Assembly: GCA_965366625.1 (NCBI GenBank)
Contig: CBDUGP010000037.1
Location: 1-64,000 of the forward strand
Direction of reading: 5' to 3'
DNA: 64,000 bases
Origin: JAUIJL01 sp965366625
Lineage (GTDB): Bacteria > Acidobacteriota > Thermoanaerobaculia > Multivoradales > J023
In this document: positions 25,067-33,686 of the stretch, in pieces
How positions within the stretch are numbered: the first letter of the stretch is position 1
Layout of the letters: the number at the start of each line of letters is the position of its first letter
The notes under the pieces: model-generated
What the model saw: only the letters and a program-made list of their open reading frames with translations
Databases searched by the model: none
Told to the model about the DNA's origin: nothing
Program-made: the position numbers and the translations under genes

Positions 25067-26739
25067 TTCTCGGCTTCCCCCCGACCCCAAATCAAAAACG
25101 CCGTCGCCGAGAACATCATCAAGAGCACCCCATAAGCGGCAGCAATGCCAAATTCCTGGACGCGGAGCGACGACGCGATTTCGATCGAAATCGGTCGGGT
25201 GGTGTAGGTATAAAGCACGACCGAGGTCACAAAATCACCCAGAGCCGTGATGAACGACAGGCCTAAACCCGCCATCAAAGCGGGGCGAACCAAGGGCAAA
25301 ACCACCCGAAACATCCGCCGGCTCGAGGAAGCCCCGAGGCTCGACGCGGCTTCTTCCAAGGCCGGGTCCAGTTGACGCAATCCAGCGAGGGCCGAGCGTC
25401 CGGTGATCGGCAGGCAGCGCACCAAATAGGCCAGGGGCAGAATGATCGGGGTGCCGACCCACAAGAACCGTAGGGTCATGGGGGAATGGACGCTGAAGGC
25501 GGTGGCTAGGGCCAGGGCGAAGACCGTGCCGGGGATCGCCCAAGGCAAGGCGATCAACCCTTCAATCGCGCCACCCAGTCGCCCCCCACGTCGGGTGGCT
25601 TGGCGCGCCGCCAAGAAACCCAAGGACACGGCGCCGAAGGTGGCGACCGCCGCCATCCACAGGGAATTGGCCATCGGCCGCAGGCGTTCCGGTTGAGAGA
25701 AAAGATCGCGGTAGTTGACCCACGAAAGCTCCGGCGGCAAGAGTTCGGTGGTCCAAGTGCCGAGCGGCACGAAAGAGATCAGGATCAAGGTCAGGTGCGG
25801 CAACAACATGAACAGCGCCAACGACCAACCCACCACACCGAAGCTCAACCGCGCCCAGAAGCTGCGGATGGTCTTACGCTCCGGGGCGATGCCGTGGGCC
25901 GAGGTCACGGATTCTTCGCCTTGGAAGCGTCGGATGATCCACAGGACCAAGAGCGCCACGCAAGCCAAAACCACCGCCTCCACTTGGGCCAGGGCCTGCT
26001 GTCCGCCGACTTTCGACGCCACGATTTGGGTGGTCATGACCCGGTAGCCGCCGCCGAAAATATAGGGCGCAGAAAACGAGCCGAGGGAGGTCATGAAGGT
26101 CAGCAAGGCCGCCCCCAGGATCGCCGGGCGCAGCTGGGGCAGGATCACCTTGCGCAAGATTCGAAGCTTGCCCGCTCCCAACGACGCAGCCGCCTCGATC
26201 ATCGAGCCGTCGAGGCGCATGAGCGCCGCGCGCACGAAGAGGTAGAAATACACATACATCGAGTAGGTGTGAACCAACAGAATGGCGCCAGGGCCAACCA
26301 ATCGCCACGGCGCCGATTCGAGACCCAACGCCAACTTCAGGAGACTGGTCAAGATGCCGCTTTCGCCGTAGAGAAAGAGGAAAGCGATCACGCCCACCAG
26401 CGGTGGCAGGGCCACCGGCAAGGCGACCAACGCGCCGAGAATGCGTCGTCCGGGGAAGTCGGTGCGTTCGAAAACAAAGGCGAGCGGAATACCCACGAGC
26501 CCGGCCAGCACAACCGACGCCACCGAAATCCAGACGCTGCGCCAAAGGGCCAGCCACTCGTCACCCCGTTGGGCGAAGGTCTTGAAATGCTCCAAAGTCG
26601 AGCCGCCGCCGAGGGCCTCGATCAAGGTCAGCAGCAGGGGATATCCCACCACCCACAGGAGTAGGAAGGCCACGGCCAATGCGGTGGCCAAGCGGCGAGA
26701 CTCGCCTCTCAGCCGAGCGCCGCCGAGCGGGGGGCTCAA
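25063..26739 (-). CDS. ABC importer permease, fused double-permease type (FbpB/ThiP-like)
   Basis: The 558-aa inner-membrane protein holds two BinDependent-Transport domains in one chain, each with the EAA loop: EAAASLGAGKLRILRKVILP in the first half and EEAASSLGASSSRRMFRVVLP in the second. This two-in-one layout, about 12 helices, is that of FbpB, ThiP and related iron/thiamine/phosphonate permeases. It overlaps the ATPase gene upstream by 4 nt and the MFS gene downstream by 4 nt, so it belongs to a four-gene operon: binding protein, ATPase, permease, MFS. The substrate is most likely Fe(III) or a small organic anion. Confidence 0.92.
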   Translation of the reverse strand: MSPPLGGARLRGESRRLATALAVAFLLLWVVGYPLLLTLIEALGGGSTLEHFKTFAQRGDEWLALWRSVWISVASVVLAGLVGIPLAFVFERTDFPGRRILGALVALPVALPPLVGVIAFLFLYGESGILTSLLKLALGLESAPWRLVGPGAILLVHTYSMYVYFYLFVRAALMRLDGSMIEAAASLGAGKLRILRKVILPQLRPAILGAALLTFMTSLGSFSAPYIFGGGYRVMTTQIVASKVGGQQALAQVEAVVLACVALLVLWIIRRFQGEESVTSAHGIAPERKTIRSFWARLSFGVVGWSLALFMLLPHLTLILISFVPLGTWTTELLPPELSWVNYRDLFSQPERLRPMANSLWMAAVATFGAVSLGFLAARQATRRGGRLGGAIEGLIALPWAIPGTVFALALATAFSVHSPMTLRFLWVGTPIILPLAYLVRCLPITGRSALAGLRQLDPALEEAASSLGASSSRRMFRVVLPLVRPALMAGLGLSFITALGDFVTSVVLYTYTTRPISIEIASSLRVQEFGIAAAYGVLLMMFSATAFLIWGRGEAEK

Positions 26740-27821
26740 TCGAAGTCCTTTGCGGGGAACAGGGTTGGAACGGGGCCCGAGCTCCGAAGGTCGACCCGAA
26801 CATGGGATCCCACCTCCGGCGGGTCCCCCTCAACCCAAACGTCGACGGGTTTGGGTTGGCCTGGGGATTCAAGTTCAACCACCCCATAGGTGAGGGCACC
26901 GGTGAAGCGGATCTCGACCACCTTGCCTTTGAGACCCGTCGAGGCGTTCAAGGAAAGTGCCTCGGGGCGGGCGACCAAGACCACCTCGAGACCGGGCTCG
27001 ACGGTGACGTCCTTAGCTGGACGCCCGTGCCAGACCTCGCCGGCCGCCAGGCTGACGGCAACCGTGCCGTCGTCGCGGCCGGCGCCTTGCACCGTGCCCT
27101 TCAATTGCCCCGAACGGCCGATGAACGAGGCGACAAAAGGGGTTTCCGGTCGCCGATACAGGTCCATGGCCGTGCCCACTTGCTGTAGACGGCCTCGGTG
27201 TAAAACGGCGATCCGATCTCCGACGTGGAACGCTTCTTCCTGCTCGTGGGTCACCAAAACGGTGGTGATGCCCAGCCGACGCACCGCCGTGCGCAGATCG
27301 TCGCGGGTTTTTTCCCTCAGAGCTGGATCCAAGTTGGAAAGGGGTTCGTCGAGCAATAGCAGACGAGGCTCCGGAGCCAAGGCGCGGGCTAGGGCGACCC
27401 GCTGCTGCTGTCCACCGGAAATGGCCGAGACCCTGCGATCCCCGAAACCTTCGAGGTGCACCAGGGCCAACATCTCGGCGATGCGGGAGCGAATTCTAGG
27501 CTTTTCCCAAGCCCGAGATTCCAGGCCGAAAGCCACATTTTCGGCCACGGTCATGTGGGGGAAGAGGGCATAGTGCTGGAAAACCATGCCGAAACCCCGT
27601 TTTTCGGGAGCGGTCCCGGTCACATCGGCCCCGTCGAGCATGATCCGACCGCGATCGGGAGATTCGAATCCTGCCAACAGGCGCAACGCCGTGGTTTTGC
27701 CGCTGCCGGAAAGGCCGAGCAGGGCGAGAATTTCCCCCTCGTCGAGTTGGATGGAGAAGTCGTGAAGAACCAGGGTCTCACCGAAGCTCTTGGCGAGACC
27801 CTCCATGTGCAAAAAAGTCAC
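26736..27821 (-). CDS. ABC importer ATP-binding protein (FbpC/PotA-like)
   Basis: A 361-aa ATPase with Walker A GLSGSGKT, Q-loop MVFQHYALFPHM, signature ISGGQQQRVALARAL, Walker B LLLLDEPLSNLD and H-loop VLVTHEQEEAF. Residues about 240-361 form a TOBE/MOP regulatory domain (GSHVRVDLRSSGPVPTLF), as in iron, polyamine and thiamine importers. It follows the binding-protein gene by 12 bp and overlaps the permease gene by 4 nt. It energises uptake through the two-domain permease downstream. Confidence 0.93.
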   Translation of the reverse strand: MTFLHMEGLAKSFGETLVLHDFSIQLDEGEILALLGLSGSGKTTALRLLAGFESPDRGRIMLDGADVTGTAPEKRGFGMVFQHYALFPHMTVAENVAFGLESRAWEKPRIRSRIAEMLALVHLEGFGDRRVSAISGGQQQRVALARALAPEPRLLLLDEPLSNLDPALREKTRDDLRTAVRRLGITTVLVTHEQEEAFHVGDRIAVLHRGRLQQVGTAMDLYRRPETPFVASFIGRSGQLKGTVQGAGRDDGTVAVSLAAGEVWHGRPAKDVTVEPGLEVVLVARPEALSLNASTGLKGKVVEIRFTGALTYGVVELESPGQPKPVDVWVEGDPPEVGSHVRVDLRSSGPVPTLFPAKDFD

Positions 27822-27833
27822 CTCGAGATCACC

Positions 27834-28943
27834 TCAACGGCCCTTTCCGCGTACTTCTCGATCCCATCGATTCATCCATTCCGCGCCTTTTTCTTCGATC
27901 AGCTTCCAATCCAAATCGGCGGTCACCAACGCGTCCAAGGCTTCCCGCGCCCACTCGGGCAATTCCTCGGCGGGCAAGTCCGTTCGGGCCGGTAGACGGA
28001 AGGCTTCGGCGGCGGCAAGTTTTTGGGCTTGCACACTGCCGGCCCACTCGATGAATCGTTTGGCGACCTCCGAATGGGGAGCGCCTTTTACCAAACCCAC
28101 AGAATCCTCGATCACCGGCGAGCCGCTGGAGGGGAAATTGTAAGCCAGGGGCGCCCCCCGTTTGCGTTGGAAAAGGATGTCGGTCAGCTCCCAGCAGGTC
28201 ACCAGGCCTTCCTGACGTTCCATCTTGAGGTGCAGCAAGGCGGGGTTGTGGGCGTATTCCTTGGTTTGGCCGTCGAGTTTTCGCAGCCAGTCGAAACCTT
28301 CTGCCGTGTCCCCGGTTCGGGCTTGGGATTGGGCCAAAATCATGCCGAAAATAGTGCGCATGGTGCCACTGGCCAAGGGGTCGCGAATCAATACCTTGCC
28401 GGTCCATTTCGGATCCAAGAGATCGTCCCAATCCTTGGGTGCGTCTTCGGCGGTGACCGCTTGCTCGTTATAGACAAGAATGGGAGGGGTGCGATATAGG
28501 CTGAAGTAAAGGTCGTCCGGATGGCGCCCCGAGATCGGCACGGCTTCCGCCCAGGTCGGACGGAAGGCTTCCAGCAGACCGTCTTCCACGCCTCGGGCGA
28601 GAATCGTCGCTGGTCCGCCGAACCATACGTCCGCCTGGGGATTGACCGCCTCGGATCGAATCCGGTCGTAAACCTCTTGGGATCCCATGTCGAGCCAGCG
28701 GACGTCGACATCCGGATTCTCGGCCTCGAAGGTTTTTTCAAAGAGTCCCAACAAGTCCCGGCCGTGGGGGGAGTACAACACCAGCGGAGTCCGCCCGTCC
28801 CCCGAGCAGCCGACGAAGAATCCCGTGATCGGCAGCAGGAGGATCAGCAGCAAGACGCTGGTGATCCAGGGTGATCGACCTGCGGCCTTCGCAGACAGCC
28901 GGGTGGGGAAATTGCTTCGGCGAATAGATGAAAATTGGCGCAT
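27834..28943 (-). CDS. ABC importer substrate-binding lipoprotein (Fbp/ThiB-like family)
   Basis: A 369-aa class II periplasmic binding protein. The N-terminus has a hydrophobic helix and a lipobox ending FFVGC, so it is probably anchored to the membrane. The mature part opens PLVLYSPHGRDLLGLFEKTF, the usual first strand of Fe(III)/thiamine/2-aminoethylphosphonate binders. Further family blocks are ADVWFGGPATILARG, ILVYNEQAVTAEDAPKDWDDLLDPKWTGKV and LVKGAPHSEVAKRFIEWAGS. The exact ligand is not evident. It is first in its operon, with GAGAAAG before the ATG, and is divergent from the PrpF gene. Confidence 0.88.
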   Translation of the reverse strand: MRQFSSIRRSNFPTRLSAKAAGRSPWITSVLLLILLLPITGFFVGCSGDGRTPLVLYSPHGRDLLGLFEKTFEAENPDVDVRWLDMGSQEVYDRIRSEAVNPQADVWFGGPATILARGVEDGLLEAFRPTWAEAVPISGRHPDDLYFSLYRTPPILVYNEQAVTAEDAPKDWDDLLDPKWTGKVLIRDPLASGTMRTIFGMILAQSQARTGDTAEGFDWLRKLDGQTKEYAHNPALLHLKMERQEGLVTCWELTDILFQRKRGAPLAYNFPSSGSPVIEDSVGLVKGAPHSEVAKRFIEWAGSVQAQKLAAAEAFRLPARTDLPAEELPEWAREALDALVTADLDWKLIEEKGAEWMNRWDREVRGKGR

Positions 28944-29093
28944 AGCTTTCTCGACAACACAAGCGGCGGGTCAATTATTTCTCGGGAGCGCAGCAGCGGA
29001 TCGTACCCTATCAGTCTGGGGTGGTTCTCGGCCCGTCCGGCCCGAGCGACTCAGATAGTTGCGAAGCGGCCCGCCAGAGAAAAGGCAAAAGAG

Positions 29094-29099
29094 TATAAT
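29094..29099 (+). promoter_or_regulatory. TATAAT box 6 nt before the prpF-like start (leaderless promoter)
   Basis: A perfect TATAAT ends 6 nt before ATG 29106, so transcription would begin at or next to the A of the start codon. No Shine-Dalgarno site precedes this ATG, which fits a leaderless mRNA. No good -35 box is visible at 17 bp. Confidence 0.65.
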
Positions 29100-29105
29100 C
29101 AGACC

Positions 29106-30353
29106 ATGTCGAGCTTGCCGAGAATCCATCGAGGTGTGGCGGAGATCCCCGTGGTCCATGTGCGCGGGGGTACTTCGACCGGAGTTGTTTTGTCCACGAG
29201 TCATTTGCCCACGGAGCCCAGATTGCGCGATGAAGTGCTGAGGCTCTTGATGGGCGCTCGCCCCGGGGCGTTGGCGACCCGGCAGATTTCCGGTCTTGGG
29301 AGAGGGCACCCCACCAGCAATAAGGTGTTTTTGGTGGAGAAAACAGACGGCGACGGGGCCGACATCGAAAGCACGTTGGCCCAGCTTGCCGCCGACAAGG
29401 CAGAGATCGATTGGCGGGTCAGCTGCGGCAACTTGACCGCGGCCTTGCCTCTTTTTGCCTTGGATCAAGGTTTGGTGGAACCGCAGGATCCGGTGACCCA
29501 TTTGCGCATCTTCAACACCAATACCGGGGGCCGAATGCACGCCTCCGTACGCACTCCGGGCGGCAAGCTACCCATTCCAGCGGACACCGAAATTCCCGGT
29601 GTCGCCGGGGCCTTTCCCGGGGTGGAGCTGAGCTGGCTCGAGCCGGGGGGACAAATCACCGGTGCGCTGCTGCCCACCGGTCGACCCGTCGATGTCTTCG
29701 ACGAGCCCGGATTGGAAGGACTCGAAATCTCCTGTGTGGACGTCGCGGTGCCGATGGTGATCGTCAACGCGGCTGATTTGGGGAAAACAGCCGATGAAGC
29801 TCCCGAAGCCCTCGAATCGGACGCCGAGTTCATGGCGCGCCTGAGGACGATCCGCAGAGCAGCGGGGCTGGCGATGGGTCTTCGGGATCGAGAGGGTCGT
29901 CCCATGACCGGAGACCAAATCGAAGCCAGCGAAACCGTGCCCAAGATTTGCATCATCGCGCCCGGTCAACGGGCAGGTGAGGGTTCGGTCGACCCGTCCA
30001 GCCATTTGAGAGTTCGATATTTCACGCCTCAAACCGCCCATCGCTCCCTCGCGGTCTCCGGCGGGTCCTGCCTCGCTGCTGCAGCTCTGATCCCCGGCTC
30101 GCTGGCGCATCGGATCAGCCTCAGCGCGCCGTCCCTAACCTCGCGGGAGACCGAGCACCAAATCCGCATGGCCCATCCCGCCGGCGTGCTGACGGCGACG
30201 GTGCGGGCTCAGCTGCGCTTCGGGATCGCTGAAATTCATCAGGTCGGATATACCCGTAGCGCTCAGATTCTCGTCCGAGGTTATGTCCCTCTCTACGGAG
30301 CCTCCAACGAGCTGATCGAATCCGTAGAAGCGCTCTCCACCTCCCGTGCTTGA
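29106..30353 (+). CDS. PrpF/AcnD-accessory family isomerase (4-oxalomesaconate tautomerase-like)
   Basis: A 415-aa cytoplasmic protein of the PrpF family, diaminopimelate-epimerase-like isomerases that shift double bonds in aconitate-type acids. Family hallmarks are VHVRGGTSTGVVL near the N-terminus, GLGRGHPTSNKVFLVE, the VSCGNLTAALPLFA active-site block and AVSGGSCLAAAALIPGSLA near the C-terminus. The frame is open 57 codons further upstream, but ATG 29106 matches the family start and sits just after a TATAAT box. No prpB/C or acnD genes are nearby, so its pathway (methylcitrate, protocatechuate 4,5-cleavage, or other) cannot be assigned. Confidence 0.88.
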   Translation: MSSLPRIHRGVAEIPVVHVRGGTSTGVVLSTSHLPTEPRLRDEVLRLLMGARPGALATRQISGLGRGHPTSNKVFLVEKTDGDGADIESTLAQLAADKAEIDWRVSCGNLTAALPLFALDQGLVEPQDPVTHLRIFNTNTGGRMHASVRTPGGKLPIPADTEIPGVAGAFPGVELSWLEPGGQITGALLPTGRPVDVFDEPGLEGLEISCVDVAVPMVIVNAADLGKTADEAPEALESDAEFMARLRTIRRAAGLAMGLRDREGRPMTGDQIEASETVPKICIIAPGQRAGEGSVDPSSHLRVRYFTPQTAHRSLAVSGGSCLAAAALIPGSLAHRISLSAPSLTSRETEHQIRMAHPAGVLTATVRAQLRFGIAEIHQVGYTRSAQILVRGYVPLYGASNELIESVEALSTSRA

Positions 30354-30935
30354 GATTTGCGGGCTCCGTCTGGCGGGTGAGGGTGTAATTTTTGTAAATT
30401 TTTGGATTTTTGAGAAAAATTTCAGGGCGAGGGCGAAGTGAATTAAGCGAGTTAGATGGTGGTCGTTTAGTCGTGAGTCTGAGTGGCATTCGCTTGTTTA
30501 AACAGCCGGATTAGATGATCGCCATCAAGTGAACCCTGACAGTCCCATGGTGCGAACCCTTTTTTTCGTTGCCGACAAGAGTTCACTTCAGAGCCTCACT
30601 TTCCGATTTGCAGGCCTGCAATCTTGCAAAGCAGATTACATTTTCGGTCTGATATCTCTTAGACGATTAATCTCGACTTAGACTTTTATATTACATAGGT
30701 CGTCGAGGCCTACAGAAACCCTTCAACCGTTCATCACAGAGTTGGATTGCGGTATAGTTGACCACTCAACAGCGGCGGATCATCCCCCCCTCCCAGGCCA
30801 TTCACATCGGCCGAGAGATCTGCCATTAGTTTGGGATTGCTCCTTTGTGGGAGGTCCCGCCAACCTCGAGCGCCGGAAATTCGCTGCTTGCGATCTTTCT
30901 CTCAATCCGGCCTCGGTCTTTCCAGGAGATTCATT
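30354..30935. other. AT-rich intergenic region upstream of the Roadblock/GTPase pair
   Basis: A 582-bp non-coding stretch, much richer in A/T than its surroundings. It contains a perfect 14-bp palindrome TTGCAGGCCTGCAA (30608-30621), an 8-bp inverted repeat AAGTGAAC/GTTCACTT (30527-30534 and 30581-30588), a T7 run at 30559-30566 and a TATAGT box at 30753-30758. That box would give a leader of about 170 nt. No gene seen. Confidence 0.55.
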
Positions 30936-31298
30936 TTGAGCAACCTTACCGACGTCCTCGCCAAATCCATGGAGATCGAAGGTGCCATCGGCGCAGCCCT
31001 CGCCGACTACGAAAGTGGCATGTGCCTGGGCACCGCCGGGGGGCGCGCCGGATTCGATCTCGAGGTGGCTGCCGCGGGAAACTCCGAAGTCATTCGCTCG
31101 AAGCTAAAAGTGATGAGTGCCCTTGGCCTGGACGACAAGATTGAAGACATCCTGATCACCCTCGGTAGGGAGTATCACTTGATGTTCCCGCAACAGGGCT
31201 CTTCGCTCTTCCTCTATATGGCATTCGATCGCAAGACCGCGAATCTGGCGATGGCCCGTCACAAGCTCGCCTCTCTCTCGAAAGATCTGCAAATCTGA
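30936..31298 (+). CDS. Roadblock/LC7-domain protein (MglB-like)
   Basis: A 120-aa protein starting at TTG 30936, 8 nt after AGGAG; the open frame upstream looks non-coding. The Roadblock pattern is visible: IEGAIGAALADYESGMCLGTA, then EVIRSKLKVMSALGLDDKIEDILITLGREYHLMFP and FLYMAFDRKTANLAMARHKLASL. Proteins of this fold form dimers that bind small Ras-like GTPases, often as GAP or effector, as in MglB/MglA. The next gene, 40 bp downstream, encodes such a GTPase, so a working pair is likely. The process controlled (polarity, motility or cell-surface traffic) is not evident. Confidence 0.85.
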   Translation: MSNLTDVLAKSMEIEGAIGAALADYESGMCLGTAGGRAGFDLEVAAAGNSEVIRSKLKVMSALGLDDKIEDILITLGREYHLMFPQQGSSLFLYMAFDRKTANLAMARHKLASLSKDLQI

Positions 31299-31338
31299 GC
31301 AGCAGCGCGGAAACCCAAATCTTCAAGCCGGGAAATCT

Positions 31339-32079
31339 ATGGCGATCCTAGATCCAGAAACCGACAACCTCGTCTTACACGTCGTTTATGACGGCGCACC
31401 CCGCTCGGGCAAGACCGAATCGATTCGGTCTTTGGGTCGCCTACTTGGCCGGCCCGTGGCCACTCCTCGGGAACGAGATGGGCGGACACTCTTTTTCGAC
31501 TGGCTTGAATATAAAGGCGGGCTTCGCCTAGGGCGCCCAATTCAATGTCGGGTGGTGGCGGTGCCGGGTCAAGCAAGACTCGGCCGCCGCCGTTCCACAA
31601 TCCTAACGGCTGCGGATGTCGTCATCTTTGTGGTTGACTCCACGCCGGAAGGCTTCCCAGGTTCTCTTCGTCAGTTCAAGAATTTGCAGAAGCGGCTCAA
31701 GGCCCGAGATCGAGAAGTGCCGATCTTTCTACAGCTCAATAAGAGAGACCTTGAGGGTGCTTTGGATCCGACCATCATTCTCAACAACCTCGGGGCAGGA
31801 TTTCGAGGGGTACACCTCACCACCGTGGCGACGGAAGGTGACGGAATCCGTGAATCTTTCGTATTCGCTGTGGGTGAGGCGCTTCGGTGTTTGGAAGAGA
31901 CCGGAGCGCTGTACGACAAGGGCAACGAGTTCAGCACCCAAGAAGTCGGGCTTCCAACGCCGGATCAGCTGGTCAACATCTTGTCCGACTTGGATCGACC
32001 GTGTCGCCTGAGCGATGACGGGGCGGATATTGAGATTTCGGACGATGAGATCGTCGCGGAGTCTCTTCGAGCTTCTTGA
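31339..32079 (+). CDS. Small Ras-like GTPase (MglA-like)
   Basis: The 246-aa GTPase has a P-loop GAPRSGKT (19-26). Its switch II segment reads AVPGQARL (PGQ at 76-78), as in MglA, instead of the usual DTAGQ. The guanine-specificity motif is LNKRDLEG (NKRD at 134-137). An acidic C-terminal extension of about 40 residues (DDGADIEISDDEIVAES) goes beyond the roughly 195-aa MglA length and may bind a partner. It follows the Roadblock gene by 40 bp on the same strand. Such pairs act as polarity switches in myxobacteria and Thermus; the role here is inferred only. Confidence 0.88.
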   Translation: MAILDPETDNLVLHVVYDGAPRSGKTESIRSLGRLLGRPVATPRERDGRTLFFDWLEYKGGLRLGRPIQCRVVAVPGQARLGRRRSTILTAADVVIFVVDSTPEGFPGSLRQFKNLQKRLKARDREVPIFLQLNKRDLEGALDPTIILNNLGAGFRGVHLTTVATEGDGIRESFVFAVGEALRCLEETGALYDKGNEFSTQEVGLPTPDQLVNILSDLDRPCRLSDDGADIEISDDEIVAESLRAS

Positions 32080-32165
32080 GAGTTTTCCAGGCTCTCTGAG
32101 CCGGCTTTCCGTGCTCGGCGCGCCGCGCCTTCTAGATCCTTGAGAAGGCCAAAACTGGACGGACT

Positions 32166-32260
32166 CTAGGGCCCGTTCAGAAATGCGATCGCGGGCGTCG
32201 GCCGGATGGCCTCCGGGCGTCGCTCCGACCCACCGGAATCCATTCCGGGATGGGCCCTAG
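32166..32260. mobile_element. Possible 95-bp MITE-like palindromic element
   Basis: CTAGGGCCC at 32166-32174 is repeated inverted at 32252-32260 (GGGCCCTAG). Inside are further inverted pieces, including CCGGAA-TCCA-TTCCGG. Read another way, CTAG is a 4-bp duplicated target flanking shorter terminal repeats (GGGCC/GGCCC), as some IS5-type elements leave. There is no coding capacity. It could instead be a structured 3' UTR of the GTPase gene. Confidence 0.45.
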
Positions 32261-32283
32261 CTAAAGTTATAGCCTAAGAAAGG

Positions 32284-32324
32284 CGCGGAGTGCGGCGAGA
32301 GGTCGTGTCTCCGCGTTTTTGTTT
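32284..32324 (+). terminator. Rho-independent terminator downstream of the GTPase gene
   Basis: CGCGGAG (32284-32290) pairs with CTCCGCG (32309-32315), followed by TTTTTGTTTT. It lies about 205 bp after the GTPase stop and just before a new promoter. Confidence 0.75.
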
Positions 32325-32379
32325 TGTGGGTACTTTCCAGTGATGTGAGCAGCACAGAGTCAACCAAAAATATGTCGTA

Positions 32380-32408
32380 TTGACATTTTTAGCGAGTAGC
32401 CCTATGCT
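32380..32408 (+). promoter_or_regulatory. Strong sigma-70 promoter
   Basis: A perfect TTGACA (32380-32385), a 17-bp spacer and TATGCT (32403-32408). The start point should be near 32415. AGGAG at 32432-32436 and ATG 32446 follow. This is the best canonical promoter in the window. Confidence 0.85.
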
Positions 32409-32445
32409 TATTTCACAAAGTTAATCTTCTTAGGAGACTTCGACC

Positions 32446-33510
32446 ATGCGGCTCAACCATCTTTTTCGGCCCGGCTATCGCTCCCAAGCGTCGGTAACCG
32501 GCCTCGTAGGTATCGCCTTCCTGCTGATTCTGACGGCAGCTCCGGCTTCGGCTTTCATCGGTGATGTGACGTTTGCGGTGAGCCCCGGCGCTCCCACGGC
32601 GGCGGAGGAGGTGCTGATTCAGATCTCTGGCATTTCCACGCCCACGGCTGCGGTCGGCGAGGTGGTGGTGGACGGCCAGGTGATTACCGTCCGCATCGAC
32701 GACATTTGCCTGGGGCTTTGCCCAGCGGAGGTTTTCGAATTCGACGTTTTGGTGGGGCCCCTGGCCGCGGGCGCCTATGAGGTCGACGTCACCGACCAGT
32801 ACGGCACCACGGTGGCATCGACCACCTTTGACGTGAGCGTGGCTCCTCTCGACGGCTTGCTGACCCGTGCATTCGTCGAGCCGGTAGCCCCGAACGACAA
32901 CGAGCATCTGCGGATTCTGGTCACTGCGGTGACTTGTGAAGACATGGAATTGGTCTCCACGTCGGTCAATGGCGATCAGATTGAAATCCGAGGCCTTGTG
33001 GCGAGTTCCGGATGTGGAGCCTCGGTGGCCGAGACCAGCGCTTTTTCCGTGGCCATTGGGCCCCTGGATCCTGGCGACTACGAGGTCCGCGTGCTGCTCC
33101 AGGATTCGGCCAATCCCGACGCCGGATTCCAGCTCGCGTCGACTCGCCAAGTTCGGATCGGCGATGCCCCTGACACGGTCGCCTTGCGGTCGGGGCGATT
33201 CGAGGTTCGAGTCGATTGGAAGGACCACGACGGCCTTACCGGCGTGGGACGCCCCGTTCCCGGTGCCAGCGAAAGCACGACCCTGTTTTCGTTCTTCGGA
33301 CGGGACAATTGGGAGCTGATGGTGAAAGTGCTGGATGGATGCGCGCTGAACGACCACTTCTGGGTGTTCACTGCGGCTTCGACGGATGTGGAATACAGCC
33401 TCGAAGTGACCGACACCAGCACCGGTGAGGTGCGCACTTACGCCAATCAGCTCGGTCAACGGGCCCCGGCGACTACCGACGTAGAGGCCTTCGAGACCTG
33501 CTCCGACTGA
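32446..33510 (+). CDS. Secreted protein with a C-terminal module shared with the M28 peptidase
   Basis: A 354-aa exported protein with a clear signal peptide (GLVGIAFLLILTAAPASA, cut before FIGDV). Residues about 38-250 seem to be two Ig-like beta domains, one with a Cys pair (DDICLGLCPAE) and the second with several cysteines (TAVTCEDM, SSGCGASV). The last 105 residues (RFEVRVDWKD to EAFETC, including FGRDNWELMVKVLDGC and NDHFWVFTAASTD) match the end of the M28 peptidase encoded at 56767-59004. No enzyme motif is visible. It has its own TTGACA/TATGCT promoter and a terminator, so it is monocistronic and probably well expressed. Confidence 0.82.
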   Translation: MRLNHLFRPGYRSQASVTGLVGIAFLLILTAAPASAFIGDVTFAVSPGAPTAAEEVLIQISGISTPTAAVGEVVVDGQVITVRIDDICLGLCPAEVFEFDVLVGPLAAGAYEVDVTDQYGTTVASTTFDVSVAPLDGLLTRAFVEPVAPNDNEHLRILVTAVTCEDMELVSTSVNGDQIEIRGLVASSGCGASVAETSAFSVAIGPLDPGDYEVRVLLQDSANPDAGFQLASTRQVRIGDAPDTVALRSGRFEVRVDWKDHDGLTGVGRPVPGASESTTLFSFFGRDNWELMVKVLDGCALNDHFWVFTAASTDVEYSLEVTDTSTGEVRTYANQLGQRAPATTDVEAFETCSD

Positions 33511-33639
33511 TCCGGTCTAATGAAGACCCCACTCCAACTGAAGACACACTTCAATAGAGATCGGGTCCGAGAAGCTCTTGTTCGGTTTTTGTCCGGATGC
33601 TCTCTGCGCGGTCATCACTCCTCCTGATCGTGCCTTGTC

Positions 33640-33686
33640 AGCCCCGGCCGCGCGTCCCATTCGAGCGTGGCCGGGGCTCTTCTTTC
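33640..33686 (+). terminator. Terminator after the secreted protein gene
   Basis: AGCCCCGGCC (33640-33649) and GGCCGGGGCT (33669-33678) form a 10-bp stem, followed by a modest T-rich run (CTTCTTTC). Confidence 0.75.

Noticed and set aside
25600..26664. A 354-codon plus-strand open frame across the importer permease gene
   Set aside because: It is Gln/Arg/His-rich with no motif, while the minus strand encodes a full permease with two EAA loops.
28935..29105. 57-codon N-terminal extension of the PrpF-family gene
   Set aside because: The extension contains the TATAAT box and does not resemble the family N-terminus; ATG 29106 fits both.
32413..33459. A 348-codon minus-strand open frame opposite the secreted protein gene
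   Set aside because: It has no ribosome site or motif, and the plus strand has a canonical promoter, ribosome site and signal peptide.
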